A stretch of DNA of 64,000 bases from Granulicella mallensis (GTDB taxonomy: Bacteria > Acidobacteriota > Terriglobia > Terriglobales > Acidobacteriaceae). The notes beneath the pieces are model-generated. The model did no database searches and had not been told where the DNA came from. It was given only the letters and a program-made list of their open reading frames with translations. Shown one piece after another: positions 45,411 through 55,279 of this stretch. The stretch is taken from positions 360,398-424,397 of the forward strand of contig NZ_JACHIO010000002.1 in the NCBI RefSeq assembly GCF_014203225.1, read 5' to 3'. Position 1 is the stretch's first letter; every line of letters begins with the position of its first letter. A program made the position numbers and the translations under genes.

Positions 45411-48400
45411 ATGAACACACATTTAAAGAGAGTCAGGCCCGTATACGCAGGCCTCTTTGTCACTACGCTCCTGTTAGGTGGTCTTATCGCTTCTAACCGG
45501 ATCACACCGGTTACGGCCGCACGTATCTCTCCGCAAACATCTACGCCCCCTCCCCAAACACCTACACCGGAGCAAACGGCTTTCTTTGACCAGAATATTC
45601 AGCCGATTCTTACCAATCATTGCTATGACTGCCACTCAACGCAGACGCGGTCTGCCGGCGGTCTGCTTGTAGATGATCGCGACGCTTTGCTGAAGGGTGG
45701 TAAGTCAGGCCCCGCGATTATTCCCAAAAAGCCAGACGATAGCCTTCTCTTGCAGCGTGTTTTGTCCACTGACCCCAAGACGCGCATGCCCAAAGGCGAA
45801 GACGAACCGCTCTCCACAAAAGAGATTGCCGACCTGAAGGCCTGGATCCAGCAGGGCGCCTTATGGTCTGCCGGTAAGAACGCAGGCTCCTCCAGTGCCA
45901 CCGCAGGCCAGCAGGCTGTCCATGCCGGACTCGTTCCCTATCCAAGGCCGGCGACAGCCGAACAGTTAGCTTACTTCGAGAAGAACGTTCGTCCTATCCT
46001 GGTCAATCGTTGCTATAACTGCCACTCGGATGCCTTCAAAGAAGCCGGTGGGTTGCGTGTCGATGTAGGTATCAGCATCTTCGCAGGCGGCAGTGATGGC
46101 CCAGTCATTATCCCCGGACATCCGGAGAAGAGTCTTCTCATCGAGCGCGTCAAGTCGGCCGATGCGAAAAAGCGCATGCCCCAGGAGACCGACGAAGCAC
46201 TTCCTCCGGAGGAAGTTGCCATTCTGGAGACCTGGATCAAAAACGGCGCTGCCTGGCCGGACGAGACCGAGAAACTCCCGCAGACGCCTGCCCGGCTTGC
46301 AGCGGCCTACCCAAAGCTGCGGGCTCATTACTGGTCCTGGCAGCCCCTCACCGATCCGGCAATTCCAGCAGTGGCTGATAACTCATGGTCATCGACTAAT
46401 ATCGACCATTTCATTCTGGCTAAGCTTGAAGAGAAGAAGCTAGCTCCCGTCAAAGATGCGGACCCAGTTACCCTGATTCGCCGCCTGAGCTACGACCTTA
46501 CCGGCCTTCCTCCTACACCAGCAGAGGTAAAGGCCTTCCAGAAGAACCACTCTGCGCAGGATTACACCAGGCTCGTAGATCGTCTTCTCGCCTCACAACA
46601 GTTTGGAGAACGCTGGGGTCGCCACTGGCTGGACGTAGCGCGTTATGCGGAGTCCTCCGGCCCTTCGCGCAACATGCCTTATCCCAATGCGTGGCGCTAT
46701 CGCGATTACGTCATTGACTCCGTCAATCGAGATGTTCCCTACAACCGCTTCCTTCAGGAGCAGTTAGCCGGAGATCTGCTTCCCGCTGCAACACCAGCTG
46801 AACACGACCGCTTACTCATAGCTACCGGATATCTTGCCCTGGGCCCCAAGGACGTCAACCAACGCTTCAAAGCCCGCTTCAAGATGGACAACGTCGACGA
46901 TCAGATCGACACCGTTACCCGTTCCACGATGGCCCTCACCGTATCCTGCGCCCGGTGCCATGACCATAAGTTCGATCCCATTCCAGCCACCGACTACTAT
47001 GCGTTGGCCGGCATCTTCACCAGCACGGTAGACGCCGCAGGCCTGGGCAGCAAGATGGGTGGCAGCAGCCTGGCCTACTACGAGCCCAAACAGCTCGGCT
47101 ACCTTAGCACTGCCTCTCAAGCACCCGCAATTCCGCAGACACAGATCGACAAATTAAAAGCTGAAACAGACGCAGCCAAGAAAGAATTCGACGCCTTACA
47201 GGTCATCCAGAAAAAAGAAGAGGCCTCAAAGAAGATAAATCCAGTACAACCACCGCTGTCTGCAGCCGAGAAGCAACGGCGCCTGACTATCACCCAAAAC
47301 TTTATTCAACACCGAGAAGATCTGCAGCTCATCAACGACCTGGGAGAACGTGGTTACGGCGTACACAGTGTGCATGACGGAGTCATAGCCGATACCACCG
47401 TCCGTATTCGCGGGGTGGAAGAGCGTCATGGACCAGCCGTACCCAGAGGATTCCTGACGCTGGTTAGCCTGCCAAATACACAACAGATCCCAGCAAATCA
47501 CAGCGGACGTCTGGAACTGGCGCAATGGATTACTCGCCCCGACAACCCACTGACGTCGAGAGTGTATGTAAACCGGGTCTGGCAGCATCTATTCGGCACA
47601 GGCATTGTAAGTAGTCTGGATAACTTTGGAACCACGGGAGATCAACCCTCCAATCCGGAGTTACTCGACTACCTCGCGCAAGACTTTATCCGAAATGGAT
47701 GGTCAACGAAGAAGCTTGTCCGGGAGATTGTTCTTACTCGTGCTTATCGGCTAGGTTCAGATATTCCACCGGGCTACCGTGACATCGATCCCGCGGATCA
47801 TTTCGTCTGGCGGCACGCCCCGCGCCGTCTGGAAGCGGAGGAGATTCGAGACAGCATCCTGGCATCGTCCGGCCAGCTCAGTCTGGATCACCCCAAGGGC
47901 TCGCCTTCCATGGCGCTACGGATGATCGAGATGCGCGACGATGGTCCGGTCGTTCACTCGATTCTGTCCGCCGCGGATCGCAGCCACTATAGAAGTGTTT
48001 ACCTGCCACTTCTTCGGGATGAGATACCTCGCCCACTGGCAGCCTTCGATCCAGTGACACAGACGCTTGTAACTGGACAACGTGACTCAACGACTGTTCC
48101 ATCGCAGGCTCTGTTTATGCTCAACTCACCCTTCGTTCGCCAACAATCCGCGAAGCTCGCCAATAGTCTGCTCGCGGATCGGTCTCAAAGCGATACGGAA
48201 CAGATTCGACAGGCCTATGAACGAGTTGTTGGGCACGGTCCGACACCGCAAGACACCGCGAGAGTGAAAGCTTTTCTCGCGCGTTACGCGGATACCTGGA
48301 GTAAATCGCATCCCGTGGCTACCACGCCAGGCGCAGCACTCGTCGGAAGCCAGGATTCTTCCATCACAGCAGGCATCGTTCGCTCGGATGGCCTGGCACA

Positions 48401-48536
48401 GGATGATGCGGTTGAGAACGCCAACGAGAAACAGGATGATTCGCCAGTTCCCTTACCGGATACCGCAAAGCAAGCAGCTTGGGCTGCCTTTGTGCAATCG
48501 CTGTATGGCTCCGCGGCCTTTCAGTTTGTCAGGTAA
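45411..48536 (+). CDS. PSD1 multi-haem surface protein (DUF1549/DUF1553), second copy
   Basis: A 1041-residue exported protein built like the one at 30933: a hydrophobic segment at 10-28, cytochrome-like haem motifs CYDCH (71-75) and CYNCH (201-205), a DUF1549 domain (about 300-500) with GRHWLDVARY and CARCHDHKFDP, a Lys/Glu-rich helical stretch (about 580-640) and a DUF1553 domain to about 960. A C-terminal insertion rich in small residues separates the last two helices. The sequence is clearly diverged from the first copy. It starts at ATG 45411 and is followed 36 bp later by its DUF1501 partner. Confidence 0.88.
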   Translation: MNTHLKRVRPVYAGLFVTTLLLGGLIASNRITPVTAARISPQTSTPPPQTPTPEQTAFFDQNIQPILTNHCYDCHSTQTRSAGGLLVDDRDALLKGGKSGPAIIPKKPDDSLLLQRVLSTDPKTRMPKGEDEPLSTKEIADLKAWIQQGALWSAGKNAGSSSATAGQQAVHAGLVPYPRPATAEQLAYFEKNVRPILVNRCYNCHSDAFKEAGGLRVDVGISIFAGGSDGPVIIPGHPEKSLLIERVKSADAKKRMPQETDEALPPEEVAILETWIKNGAAWPDETEKLPQTPARLAAAYPKLRAHYWSWQPLTDPAIPAVADNSWSSTNIDHFILAKLEEKKLAPVKDADPVTLIRRLSYDLTGLPPTPAEVKAFQKNHSAQDYTRLVDRLLASQQFGERWGRHWLDVARYAESSGPSRNMPYPNAWRYRDYVIDSVNRDVPYNRFLQEQLAGDLLPAATPAEHDRLLIATGYLALGPKDVNQRFKARFKMDNVDDQIDTVTRSTMALTVSCARCHDHKFDPIPATDYYALAGIFTSTVDAAGLGSKMGGSSLAYYEPKQLGYLSTASQAPAIPQTQIDKLKAETDAAKKEFDALQVIQKKEEASKKINPVQPPLSAAEKQRRLTITQNFIQHREDLQLINDLGERGYGVHSVHDGVIADTTVRIRGVEERHGPAVPRGFLTLVSLPNTQQIPANHSGRLELAQWITRPDNPLTSRVYVNRVWQHLFGTGIVSSLDNFGTTGDQPSNPELLDYLAQDFIRNGWSTKKLVREIVLTRAYRLGSDIPPGYRDIDPADHFVWRHAPRRLEAEEIRDSILASSGQLSLDHPKGSPSMALRMIEMRDDGPVVHSILSAADRSHYRSVYLPLLRDEIPRPLAAFDPVTQTLVTGQRDSTTVPSQALFMLNSPFVRQQSAKLANSLLADRSQSDTEQIRQAYERVVGHGPTPQDTARVKAFLARYADTWSKSHPVATTPGAALVGSQDSSITAGIVRSDGLAQDDAVENANEKQDDSPVPLPDTAKQAAWAAFVQSLYGSAAFQFVR

Positions 48537-48572
48537 CACCCACGCTTGAAAACGATCATGGAGAAGCCAGAT

Positions 48573-49952
48573 ATGTCGGAATATAAACCTCTCATCACAA
48601 CTCGTCGTAACGTTCTGCGTGCTGCCGGCGCAGGCTTCGGCCATCTCGCATTGGCTGGCCTTCTGGGCTCCCTTGCGAATAAGGCCTCTGCCGCTGAACT
48701 AAACGCTCTGAACCCACTGGCGCCAAAGCGCCCACCCCTTCCAGTCAAAGCCAAGCGCATTATCTTCCTGTTTCAAGAAGGTGCGATGTCGAGTGTCGAC
48801 ACCTTTGAGTACAAGCCGGAGCTTAAAAAACGTGATGGCAAATCCGGGCCCGGCGGCGGAACCATTACTGCTTCTAAATTCAAGTTCAAGCAATATGGAA
48901 GCTCCGGGGCATGGTTCTCAGAATTAATGCCGAATATTGCCAGGCACGCCGACGACCTCTGCTTTCTGCGCGGTCTCTACACCGATACGCCAGCTCACCC
49001 GCAGGCTGTTGTGCAACTGCATACCGGTAGCGCCAATGCTTCACTGACTCGCCCCAGTATGGGTTCGTGGCTACTCTATGGGCTTGGCACAGAAAATCAG
49101 GATCTTCCCGGCTATGTCACCATCAACCCCCCAGTCGCCTTCGGTGGAGCATCAAACTATGGCAGCGCCTTTCTTCCCGCCTACTATCAAGGAACAGCGA
49201 TAAGTGATGCAGGCGGCATGCCGAATATAGCAGCGACTACATCCAGAGCTCTCGAGCGTGAGCAGATCGATCTCATCCAGGATCTCAATCATGAAGTAGC
49301 TTCCTATGCAGGTGCACCGGAAGCAGTAGACGGAGTGATCAAATCCTATGAGCTGGGCTTTCGCATGCAGGATAGTGTGCCTGCACTATTGGATATTTCA
49401 AAGGAGCCGCAGCATGTACTCGATGCCTACGGTGTCAAGCCGGGCCTGGAGGGTTCCTTCGCCCGTCAGTGCCTGATGGCCCGCAGGCTCAGCGAGGCAG
49501 GTGTTCGCTTTGTCGAGATTCGCCAACCGGGCTGGGACCATCACACCAACCTGCACAATGGTCTCATCGAACAGAGCCGCAGAATCGATCAGCCTACTGC
49601 CGCACTGCTGGAAGATCTGAAGCAACGCGGCCTGCTTGAAGATACTCTCGTGCTCTTCGGCTCGGAGTTCGGACGGCTACCCACCTCGCAGGGAGCCGAT
49701 GGACGGGACCACAACATCACGGGCTACGCGATGTTCCTTACCGGTGCTGGAGTCAAGAAAGGATTCAGCTACGGTGGCACCGATGAGATCGGCATGACAG
49801 CCGTCGATGGTCGCATGCACATCAATGATCTGCACGCCACACTGCTGGCATTGATGGGCATCGATCACGAGCAGCTTACTTACCGCTACGCCGGCCGCGA
49901 CTTCCGTCTGACCAATGTAGCGGGTGTCGTTCAACATCAGGTCTTCGCCTAA
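48573..49952 (+). CDS. DUF1501 Tat-exported protein, second copy
   Basis: A 459-residue protein with a twin-arginine signal (TTRRNVLRAAGAGF, about 9-22), FLFQEGAMSSVDTFE, LFGSEFGRLP and GRDHNITGYAMF, matching DUF1501. The ATG at 48573 with GGAG nine bases upstream was chosen over two earlier in-frame starts. It is the partner of the PSD1 gene just upstream and a paralogue of the protein at 34290. A terminator follows after about 120 bp. Confidence 0.87.
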   Translation: MSEYKPLITTRRNVLRAAGAGFGHLALAGLLGSLANKASAAELNALNPLAPKRPPLPVKAKRIIFLFQEGAMSSVDTFEYKPELKKRDGKSGPGGGTITASKFKFKQYGSSGAWFSELMPNIARHADDLCFLRGLYTDTPAHPQAVVQLHTGSANASLTRPSMGSWLLYGLGTENQDLPGYVTINPPVAFGGASNYGSAFLPAYYQGTAISDAGGMPNIAATTSRALEREQIDLIQDLNHEVASYAGAPEAVDGVIKSYELGFRMQDSVPALLDISKEPQHVLDAYGVKPGLEGSFARQCLMARRLSEAGVRFVEIRQPGWDHHTNLHNGLIEQSRRIDQPTAALLEDLKQRGLLEDTLVLFGSEFGRLPTSQGADGRDHNITGYAMFLTGAGVKKGFSYGGTDEIGMTAVDGRMHINDLHATLLALMGIDHEQLTYRYAGRDFRLTNVAGVVQHQVFA

Positions 49953-50073
49953 ATGACAAACCACGCCCACCGCATGGATTGTTGCCCGTCCCTGTATCGC
50001 TTATGCAAGCGGCAGACGGCGACCTATCACCTCACCTGAGTTCAGGTGCGATTTTATCGCCTCCAAATCAATA

Positions 50074-50113
50074 GGCCCGCTCGCCAATACCTTGAGAGCG
50101 GGCCATTCCTTTT
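50074..50113 (+). terminator. Intrinsic terminator after the second DUF1501 gene
   Basis: A 9-bp GC-rich stem (50074-50082 with 50096-50104) with a 13-nt loop, followed by ATTCCTTTT. A smaller dyad CACCTGA/TCAGGTG lies just before it. Confidence 0.75.
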
Positions 50114-50152
50114 AACGAAAACCCCAAAGATCAACGAAAGAGGAGATGAATC

Positions 50153-50653
50153 ATGTTGAAGAAAATAGCGACGATTAGCGCCATCAGTTTCTTATCAACC
50201 ATAGCGTTCGCACAGCAGTCCCCTGTCTCTCCCCACCAACCCAATCAGGCGAAGGAAACACAACCTGCCTCGAAGGCAAAGAAACTAACTCGTGCAGAGT
50301 TCGATGCCCTTATCGCTCATCCCGATCGAGTGCTGCTCATCGATGTTCGCAGACCCGATGAGATCTCTTCGATCGGAGGCTTTCCCGTCTATCTCAGCAT
50401 CCAGATCAAGGACCTGAAAATCCATCTTGGAGAAATTCCTAAAGACAAACTCATCATCACAGTCTCCAATCACGCCGCGAGAGCCTCCATAGCAGCCGAC
50501 CTGCTGGCAGAGAATGGTTTCGAAGTAGCAGGAGCCATCGGCGCGCAGACCTATGAGACCGAAGGTGGAGCACTGCTGAAGATCGCTGTACCCAAGCCCA
50601 CCGCAGAACAGACCAGTGCAACTCATGCTGTAGCCGCTACAGAAGGCAAATAA
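50153..50653 (+). CDS. Secreted rhodanese-like protein lacking the catalytic cysteine
   Basis: A 166-residue protein with a signal peptide (1-20, IAFAQ) and a rhodanese-like fold: LIDVRRPDEISSIGG matches the entry strand and helix of the family, and IITVSNHAARAS occupies the active-site loop. The usual C-x-x-G-x-R reads S-N-H-A-A-R, so Ser105 replaces the persulfide-forming cysteine and Arg110 is kept. The whole protein has no cysteine. Sulfur transfer is therefore unlikely; a binding role is possible. The ATG has AGGAG upstream. It lies between terminators at 50074 and 50682, so it is probably a single-gene unit. Confidence 0.8.
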   Translation: MLKKIATISAISFLSTIAFAQQSPVSPHQPNQAKETQPASKAKKLTRAEFDALIAHPDRVLLIDVRRPDEISSIGGFPVYLSIQIKDLKIHLGEIPKDKLIITVSNHAARASIAADLLAENGFEVAGAIGAQTYETEGGALLKIAVPKPTAEQTSATHAVAATEGK

Positions 50654-50681
50654 ATCGATATGCCATAACAGCTCTACCAAA

Positions 50682-50728
50682 AAAAGAAGATGCCCCAGCA
50701 GAGATTCTCTGCTGGGGCATCTTCTTTT
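50682..50728. terminator. Very strong bidirectional terminator
   Basis: A perfect stem of 20-22 bp (50682-50703 with 50707-50728) around a 3-nt loop, A-rich on the left and T-rich on the right. It separates the convergent rhodanese-like gene and the leftward receptor. Confidence 0.9.
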
Positions 50729-50762
50729 CTCTCCCGACCTCTTCAATCGCAGCCCGCGCAGA

Positions 50763-53700
50763 TCAGAAGGTGTAATGAGCAGCAAGCTGTAATGTTCTGG
50801 AACCGGTAGTTCCAGATTGCAACGTACTGATCTTGCCAAAGTTTGCATTACCAAAAACTGTATTGGGATTACCCAGGTTTGCATGGTTGAAGGCGTTAAA
50901 ATCCTCCAGGCGAAACTCGATTCCCTGCTGTTCGTGGATCGCTACTCTCTTGAGCAATGTGAGATCGGCGGTTACCAGATCAGGTCCACGGCCAAAGGTG
51001 CGGGGTGCATTGCCGAAGGTATACGCGGCATTTTGGGTAAAGGCGCTTGTATCAAACCACTCAGCCGTTTTAGCCGCCCGAGATCTGGACTTCGATAGAC
51101 CGTTCGGATTACCGGTCAGGTTAGGCCGCACGCCATCGGAGTAGCTGCCCGTGTTATTGGTTGCATCGATCACGCTGAGCGCCGTGCCCGAATGGATCTC
51201 GGCGAGACCGCTGATAGACCATCCGCCAACAACCTCATTCAGCCAGCCGGATTGCACGTTCACTAGCTTCCCTCTGCCAAACGGCAACTCAAGCACCCCA
51301 TTGGCGATGAGCCGATTGCGAACGTCGTTACCGGAGAGACCAAAGCGATCCTTCGGGTTGTAATAATCCGTATAGGTATCTATGCCGGGATAACCGGCCA
51401 GTTCACTGCGCGACTCTTCATTATCGATGAACTTCGAGTAGGTGTAGTTCAACTGATACTGGAACCCGTGGCTATATCGCTTCTGCACACCGATATTGAT
51501 GCCGTTATAACGAGACTGCCCGATATCAGGATAGAGATTCTGCACATTACTGAACTGAGGGAAAGGACGCAAGGCTTGTGGCTTTACCGTTGCGGTTCCG
51601 TTGGCCAAGGTAGCCAGATTTGCAGGGGTGATCTGGTTGATGCTCTCCGCAAAGGGACTGGCCAGGCGATGGCCAAAGGTTCCGAGATATCCGATATCAA
51701 GAAGCAGGTTGCCTGCAAACTCATGCTGTAGATCAAGGTTGGTCTGATACAGATATCCGGTTAGGCGTTTGGGTGCTATAAACTGCGGCGCAATATAGGG
51801 CGCGGTGTAAGGTGCCGCGACAGCACCGTATCCAGGCGTCAGTTGAGAAATCGTCGGAAATACAGCCAGGCCCGTCCCTTGGGTGCCGTTGTTCTTGAGC
51901 AGGAAGGCCGGCGTGCCCGCAACGGAGTTCGGAGAATTAATCGTGACGGCATTGGAAAACCCGGTGTTGAGAACGATCGGAGTGGCTTGATCGTATTCAC
52001 CAGGGTAAAGAATTCCCGCTCCCCCACGAACGACTGTGTGCTCCCGTGGAGTATAGGCAAAACCAAAACGCGGCCCAAAGAGATGATCGTCAAAGTTGTT
52101 GGCATAACGGCTCTGTCCATTGATCCCTGAAAAAGTAATCACGCCAGGTGTTCCGGAGACCGGATTGATCGCCTTTGTATCAAACGAATTCTGGCGGTTG
52201 TTCTCCAGATAGCGAGGGGAGTCAACATCCCAACGCAACCCGTAGTTCAAGGTGAGTTTATTGTTCACGTGCCAGTTGTCCTGCGCGTAGAGCCCCCAAC
52301 TCCAGGCTGCCGAGTATAGATACTCCGTCTCTTGACGGCTGGCGGTATTGACAACACCCAACAATAGATTCGCCAGACTGCCTGCGGCCGAGTTGGCACT
52401 GGCGCCGGCAGGAGTGAAGGTAAAGAAACCACCAGCAGAAGGAGAGTACAAGTCACCGTCTGCGGAAGTACGGTAGTCAACTCCAAACTTCAACTGATGA
52501 TTCCCCCGTTGCCAGGAGAGATTATCGGTGTATTCGTTGCTGATGATGGGGGTTTGCAGCCGCTGCTGCTGCGAGGTATTGCCAATGGCAGCCAGACCGG
52601 TGAGGGTGGCTCCAGGGAAGAAAGTAGGATTCGTCCCAGGGAGCGCCAGTTGCGTGGCAGCTGCGGCATTGACCCCATGACTGATCGACAGGCCCTGGCG
52701 GTTGGTAAACGTAAAGCGCGCTTCGTTGAGCAGCGCAGAAGTGAAGGCGTGATTCCAGGTTGCGGAGGGGTTGTAGTAAAAGTTATGGGAAAGAGAGCCA
52801 TAGCCATCCGTCCCTGCTGTCGGATAGACATCCAACGTATTCTCATGATCGGGCTGTGCTAAAAAGCGGAAGTAGATTGAATTCCTTTCATTGAAGGTGT
52901 GGTCGATACGCACGACATAGTCGTTATAAAGCTGCACATCCGAATCATTGGCCGCGAAATTGTTATTGTTGATCGCCGCTCCGGGAACATTCGGCAGCGG
53001 ATAATAGGAAGCCAACTTTAGCCCATACGGGTCGATTTCAGAGCTGGGTAGTACGTTGAGGGTTCCGTTGTCTCCTATGGCCTGTTTTCCGGTGCGAGGA
53101 TCGATAACGGGGGTAGAGATGGCCGAGAAATCTCCGATGCGCTCCGCGGCTGTAGGCACATTGAGTGAGAGGATGCTGGTCGTCGTCTCCACCTTCCCTT
53201 CGTAGGTAAAGAAGAAGTAGGTCTTGCCCTTTTTGATCGGGCCTCCGATGCTGGCTCCGAACAGCTTGTAGCTCAAAGGAGCGTTGATAGGCTTATTTGT
53301 AATAGGACTGATCGGCGCGAACTCGGGGATCGCCTGCAGATTTTGGCTGCGATAGTAGATATAGGCGCTGCCGTGGAGCTGATTGGTGCCGGATTTGGTA
53401 GTCATCTGAATAATGCCGCCACTCGATCGTCCCTGGTCAGCGGTGTAGTTGCTCACACTCAAGCTGAACTCCTGGAGCGAGTCGATAGGAAGATCGAACA
53501 TCTGCGTCGGCACGCCTTGCAACAGGTTCTGTGTCGTGCCGCCATCGACCGTGTAGTTTGCATTGCCCCCGCGACCGCCGGCGATCGCAAAATAAGCACC
53601 GGAACCAGTACCACCACCAATCACAAAACCGTTGAGCCGCTGCAACTGAGTTGCGCGACGATCCACCAGCGGATAGTTGACGATGGTCTTGTTTTCAATC

Positions 53701-54140
53701 ACATCCGAAACCGCCGAGGTTGCAGTCTGCAGCAAAGCAACGTCCCCCTGAACATCGATACGCTCTTCCACCTGTCCTGGATCCAGAACAAAGTTCACCG
53801 GCGTTGTACCTCCGGTAAAGATCTGTACACCGGACTGTACCTGGGGACTGAATCCATCCTTTTCAACCTTCAGGTTGTAGTGTCCCGGAAGCAGCACAGG
53901 AAAAGAAAAGAACCCGGAGCCATCGGAGCTTGTTTCATGGATATCGCCTGTTTCCGCCCGTATCGCGACCACCCGAGCACCAGGGATTTGCGCCTTCTGG
54001 GTGTCCTGAACGGCGCCCGAGATGGATGCTGCATTTTGGGCATTCACTCGAACTGCATTGAAACCAATCGATACCAATGCAATGAGTACAACAGGACGCA
54101 CAAACGCAACTACGCGCCTGCTTATAGAAATAAGCCTCAC
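50763..54140 (-). CDS. Oar-type TonB-dependent receptor with an attenuator-like leader
   Basis: An 1125-residue outer-membrane receptor with a signal peptide (about 1-35, RVNAQ), a carboxypeptidase-regulatory-like domain (about 38-120, ASISGAVQDTQKAQI), a plug and a barrel ending LAAHYTF. It starts at a GTG (54140) with GGAGG five bases upstream. It is shorter than, and diverged from, the receptors at 23003 and 38064. Its ligand is unknown; the neighbouring PSD1, DUF1501 and rhodanese-like genes point to the same type of module seen at 23003-36374. The leader between its promoter and start contains a strong terminator. Confidence 0.88.
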   Translation of the reverse strand: MRLISISRRVVAFVRPVVLIALVSIGFNAVRVNAQNAASISGAVQDTQKAQIPGARVVAIRAETGDIHETSSDGSGFFSFPVLLPGHYNLKVEKDGFSPQVQSGVQIFTGGTTPVNFVLDPGQVEERIDVQGDVALLQTATSAVSDVIENKTIVNYPLVDRRATQLQRLNGFVIGGGTGSGAYFAIAGGRGGNANYTVDGGTTQNLLQGVPTQMFDLPIDSLQEFSLSVSNYTADQGRSSGGIIQMTTKSGTNQLHGSAYIYYRSQNLQAIPEFAPISPITNKPINAPLSYKLFGASIGGPIKKGKTYFFFTYEGKVETTTSILSLNVPTAAERIGDFSAISTPVIDPRTGKQAIGDNGTLNVLPSSEIDPYGLKLASYYPLPNVPGAAINNNNFAANDSDVQLYNDYVVRIDHTFNERNSIYFRFLAQPDHENTLDVYPTAGTDGYGSLSHNFYYNPSATWNHAFTSALLNEARFTFTNRQGLSISHGVNAAAATQLALPGTNPTFFPGATLTGLAAIGNTSQQQRLQTPIISNEYTDNLSWQRGNHQLKFGVDYRTSADGDLYSPSAGGFFTFTPAGASANSAAGSLANLLLGVVNTASRQETEYLYSAAWSWGLYAQDNWHVNNKLTLNYGLRWDVDSPRYLENNRQNSFDTKAINPVSGTPGVITFSGINGQSRYANNFDDHLFGPRFGFAYTPREHTVVRGGAGILYPGEYDQATPIVLNTGFSNAVTINSPNSVAGTPAFLLKNNGTQGTGLAVFPTISQLTPGYGAVAAPYTAPYIAPQFIAPKRLTGYLYQTNLDLQHEFAGNLLLDIGYLGTFGHRLASPFAESINQITPANLATLANGTATVKPQALRPFPQFSNVQNLYPDIGQSRYNGINIGVQKRYSHGFQYQLNYTYSKFIDNEESRSELAGYPGIDTYTDYYNPKDRFGLSGNDVRNRLIANGVLELPFGRGKLVNVQSGWLNEVVGGWSISGLAEIHSGTALSVIDATNNTGSYSDGVRPNLTGNPNGLSKSRSRAAKTAEWFDTSAFTQNAAYTFGNAPRTFGRGPDLVTADLTLLKRVAIHEQQGIEFRLEDFNAFNHANLGNPNTVFGNANFGKISTLQSGTTGSRTLQLAAHYTF

Positions 54141-54177
54141 ACCTGCCTCCAGAATTTTTAGTTGTAAAAATGAAAAA

Positions 54178-54200
54178 GCCCACGAGAGGATCTCGTGGGC
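54178..54200 (-). terminator. Intrinsic terminator inside the receptor leader
   Basis: Reading leftward, a perfect 10-bp stem (GCCCACGAGA with TCTCGTGGGC, 3-nt loop) is followed by TTTTTCATTTTT. It lies 38 bp before the GTG start of the receptor and downstream of a plausible promoter at 54341-54369, the layout of an attenuator. Confidence 0.75.
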
Positions 54201-54431
54201 CTATGCAGCACAGACCTATAGGTCTGCCGGACTGCTAGATAGGTTGGATGACGCTCTCCACGAAGCCGCTCACATCTGCTGATTGCAGGAAGTTCGGGCA
54301 ACAACGTAGAGAAATTTTCGTCAAATATTGCATTTCCCGAATACTACTAAAAATATTTCCGGATTGCAATGCTTTTATCCATCTTTCGGCGATAACTCCT
54401 CCAATAGTTGGTAACTGCTGGAGGAGTTATC
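54201..54431 (-). promoter_or_regulatory. Promoter and structured leader of the receptor at 50763
   Basis: On the minus strand, TTGCAA (54364-54369) and TAGTAT (54341-54346) are spaced 17 bp. The predicted leader contains the palindrome CAGACCTATAGGTCTG (54211-54226) and a segment at 54258-54264 that could pair with the 5-prime arm of the terminator as an antiterminator. A perfect 13-bp stem (54391-54403 with 54419-54431) lies just upstream of the promoter. The gap 54141-54784 has no credible gene. Confidence 0.45.
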
Positions 54432-54784
54432 TCTGTGGAGCTATAGAGCATCATCATCCCTTCGAAAGATTAGTTACTACCAGGTACTGGATTGCACAAG
54501 GAATGAAAGTACGTTAGCTTCTAAGGCACACCATGTTTGCGAACCATCAAACGCGACACTCCCTCTGTTGTCCTCTTCTGGACTAGCCCTTAACGGCTGC
54601 ACGAAACGATTGCAAACCTGCAATTGCTCCTATCCCACCTCATTTCCAAACTTTTGCTTCGTTCCATTGCGGCGTTTAGGCATGGCGCAGGCATCGTAAT
54701 ACTGTCGGACCAATCGTCCTCCCTTTGTGCCGATCCTGTATCGTTCGCAATTCATCCCCAATATCAACCTCAAGGAGAATTCAC

Positions 54785-55228
54785 ATGAAAAAGATATCCA
54801 GACTTATCCGTACAGCCGTGGCCGCTTCCGCGCTGCTCTTCGTCTCCATCGCCTCCCACGCCGCAACGCTCCATCTCCAGGCGGAATTGAAGGCCTCCAC
54901 CGAAGTTCCCCCAAAGGACAGCGCCGGAACAGGCCACCTGACCGCTACGCTGAACACCGACACGAACGAATTGACGTACCACATTGACTTCAGCGGTCTT
55001 ACCGGCCCCGTGGTCGCGGCACACTTCCACGGCCCGGCACTCGAAGGAGCCAATGCAAAGCCCCAGGTCCCAATCAAAGGGAGCCCCATCACTAGTCCGG
55101 TTGACGGCAAGGTGACGTTGACACCGGAACAGTCCAAAGACTTGCTCGATGGGAAGTGGTATTTCAACCTCCATACGTCTGCCAATCCGGGCGGTGAAAT
55201 TCGCGGCCAGATTGTGAAGTCGGAGTAA
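54785..55228 (+). CDS. Secreted CHRD-domain protein
   Basis: A 147-residue exported protein with a signal peptide (1-26, SHAAT) and a single CHRD domain covering the mature part: LHLQAELKASTEVPP, LTYHIDFSGLTGPVVAAHFH and NPGGEIRGQI. CHRD domains occur in chordin and in many bacterial secreted proteins; their bacterial role is unknown. The ATG at 54785 has AAGGAG upstream and was preferred to an in-frame start 20 codons earlier. Confidence 0.88.
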   Translation: MKKISRLIRTAVAASALLFVSIASHAATLHLQAELKASTEVPPKDSAGTGHLTATLNTDTNELTYHIDFSGLTGPVVAAHFHGPALEGANAKPQVPIKGSPITSPVDGKVTLTPEQSKDLLDGKWYFNLHTSANPGGEIRGQIVKSE

Positions 55229-55279
55229 TCCATTTAGCTGCCTGATACGGCAACCTGCAGACCTGCTCAGTGCTCCGCA

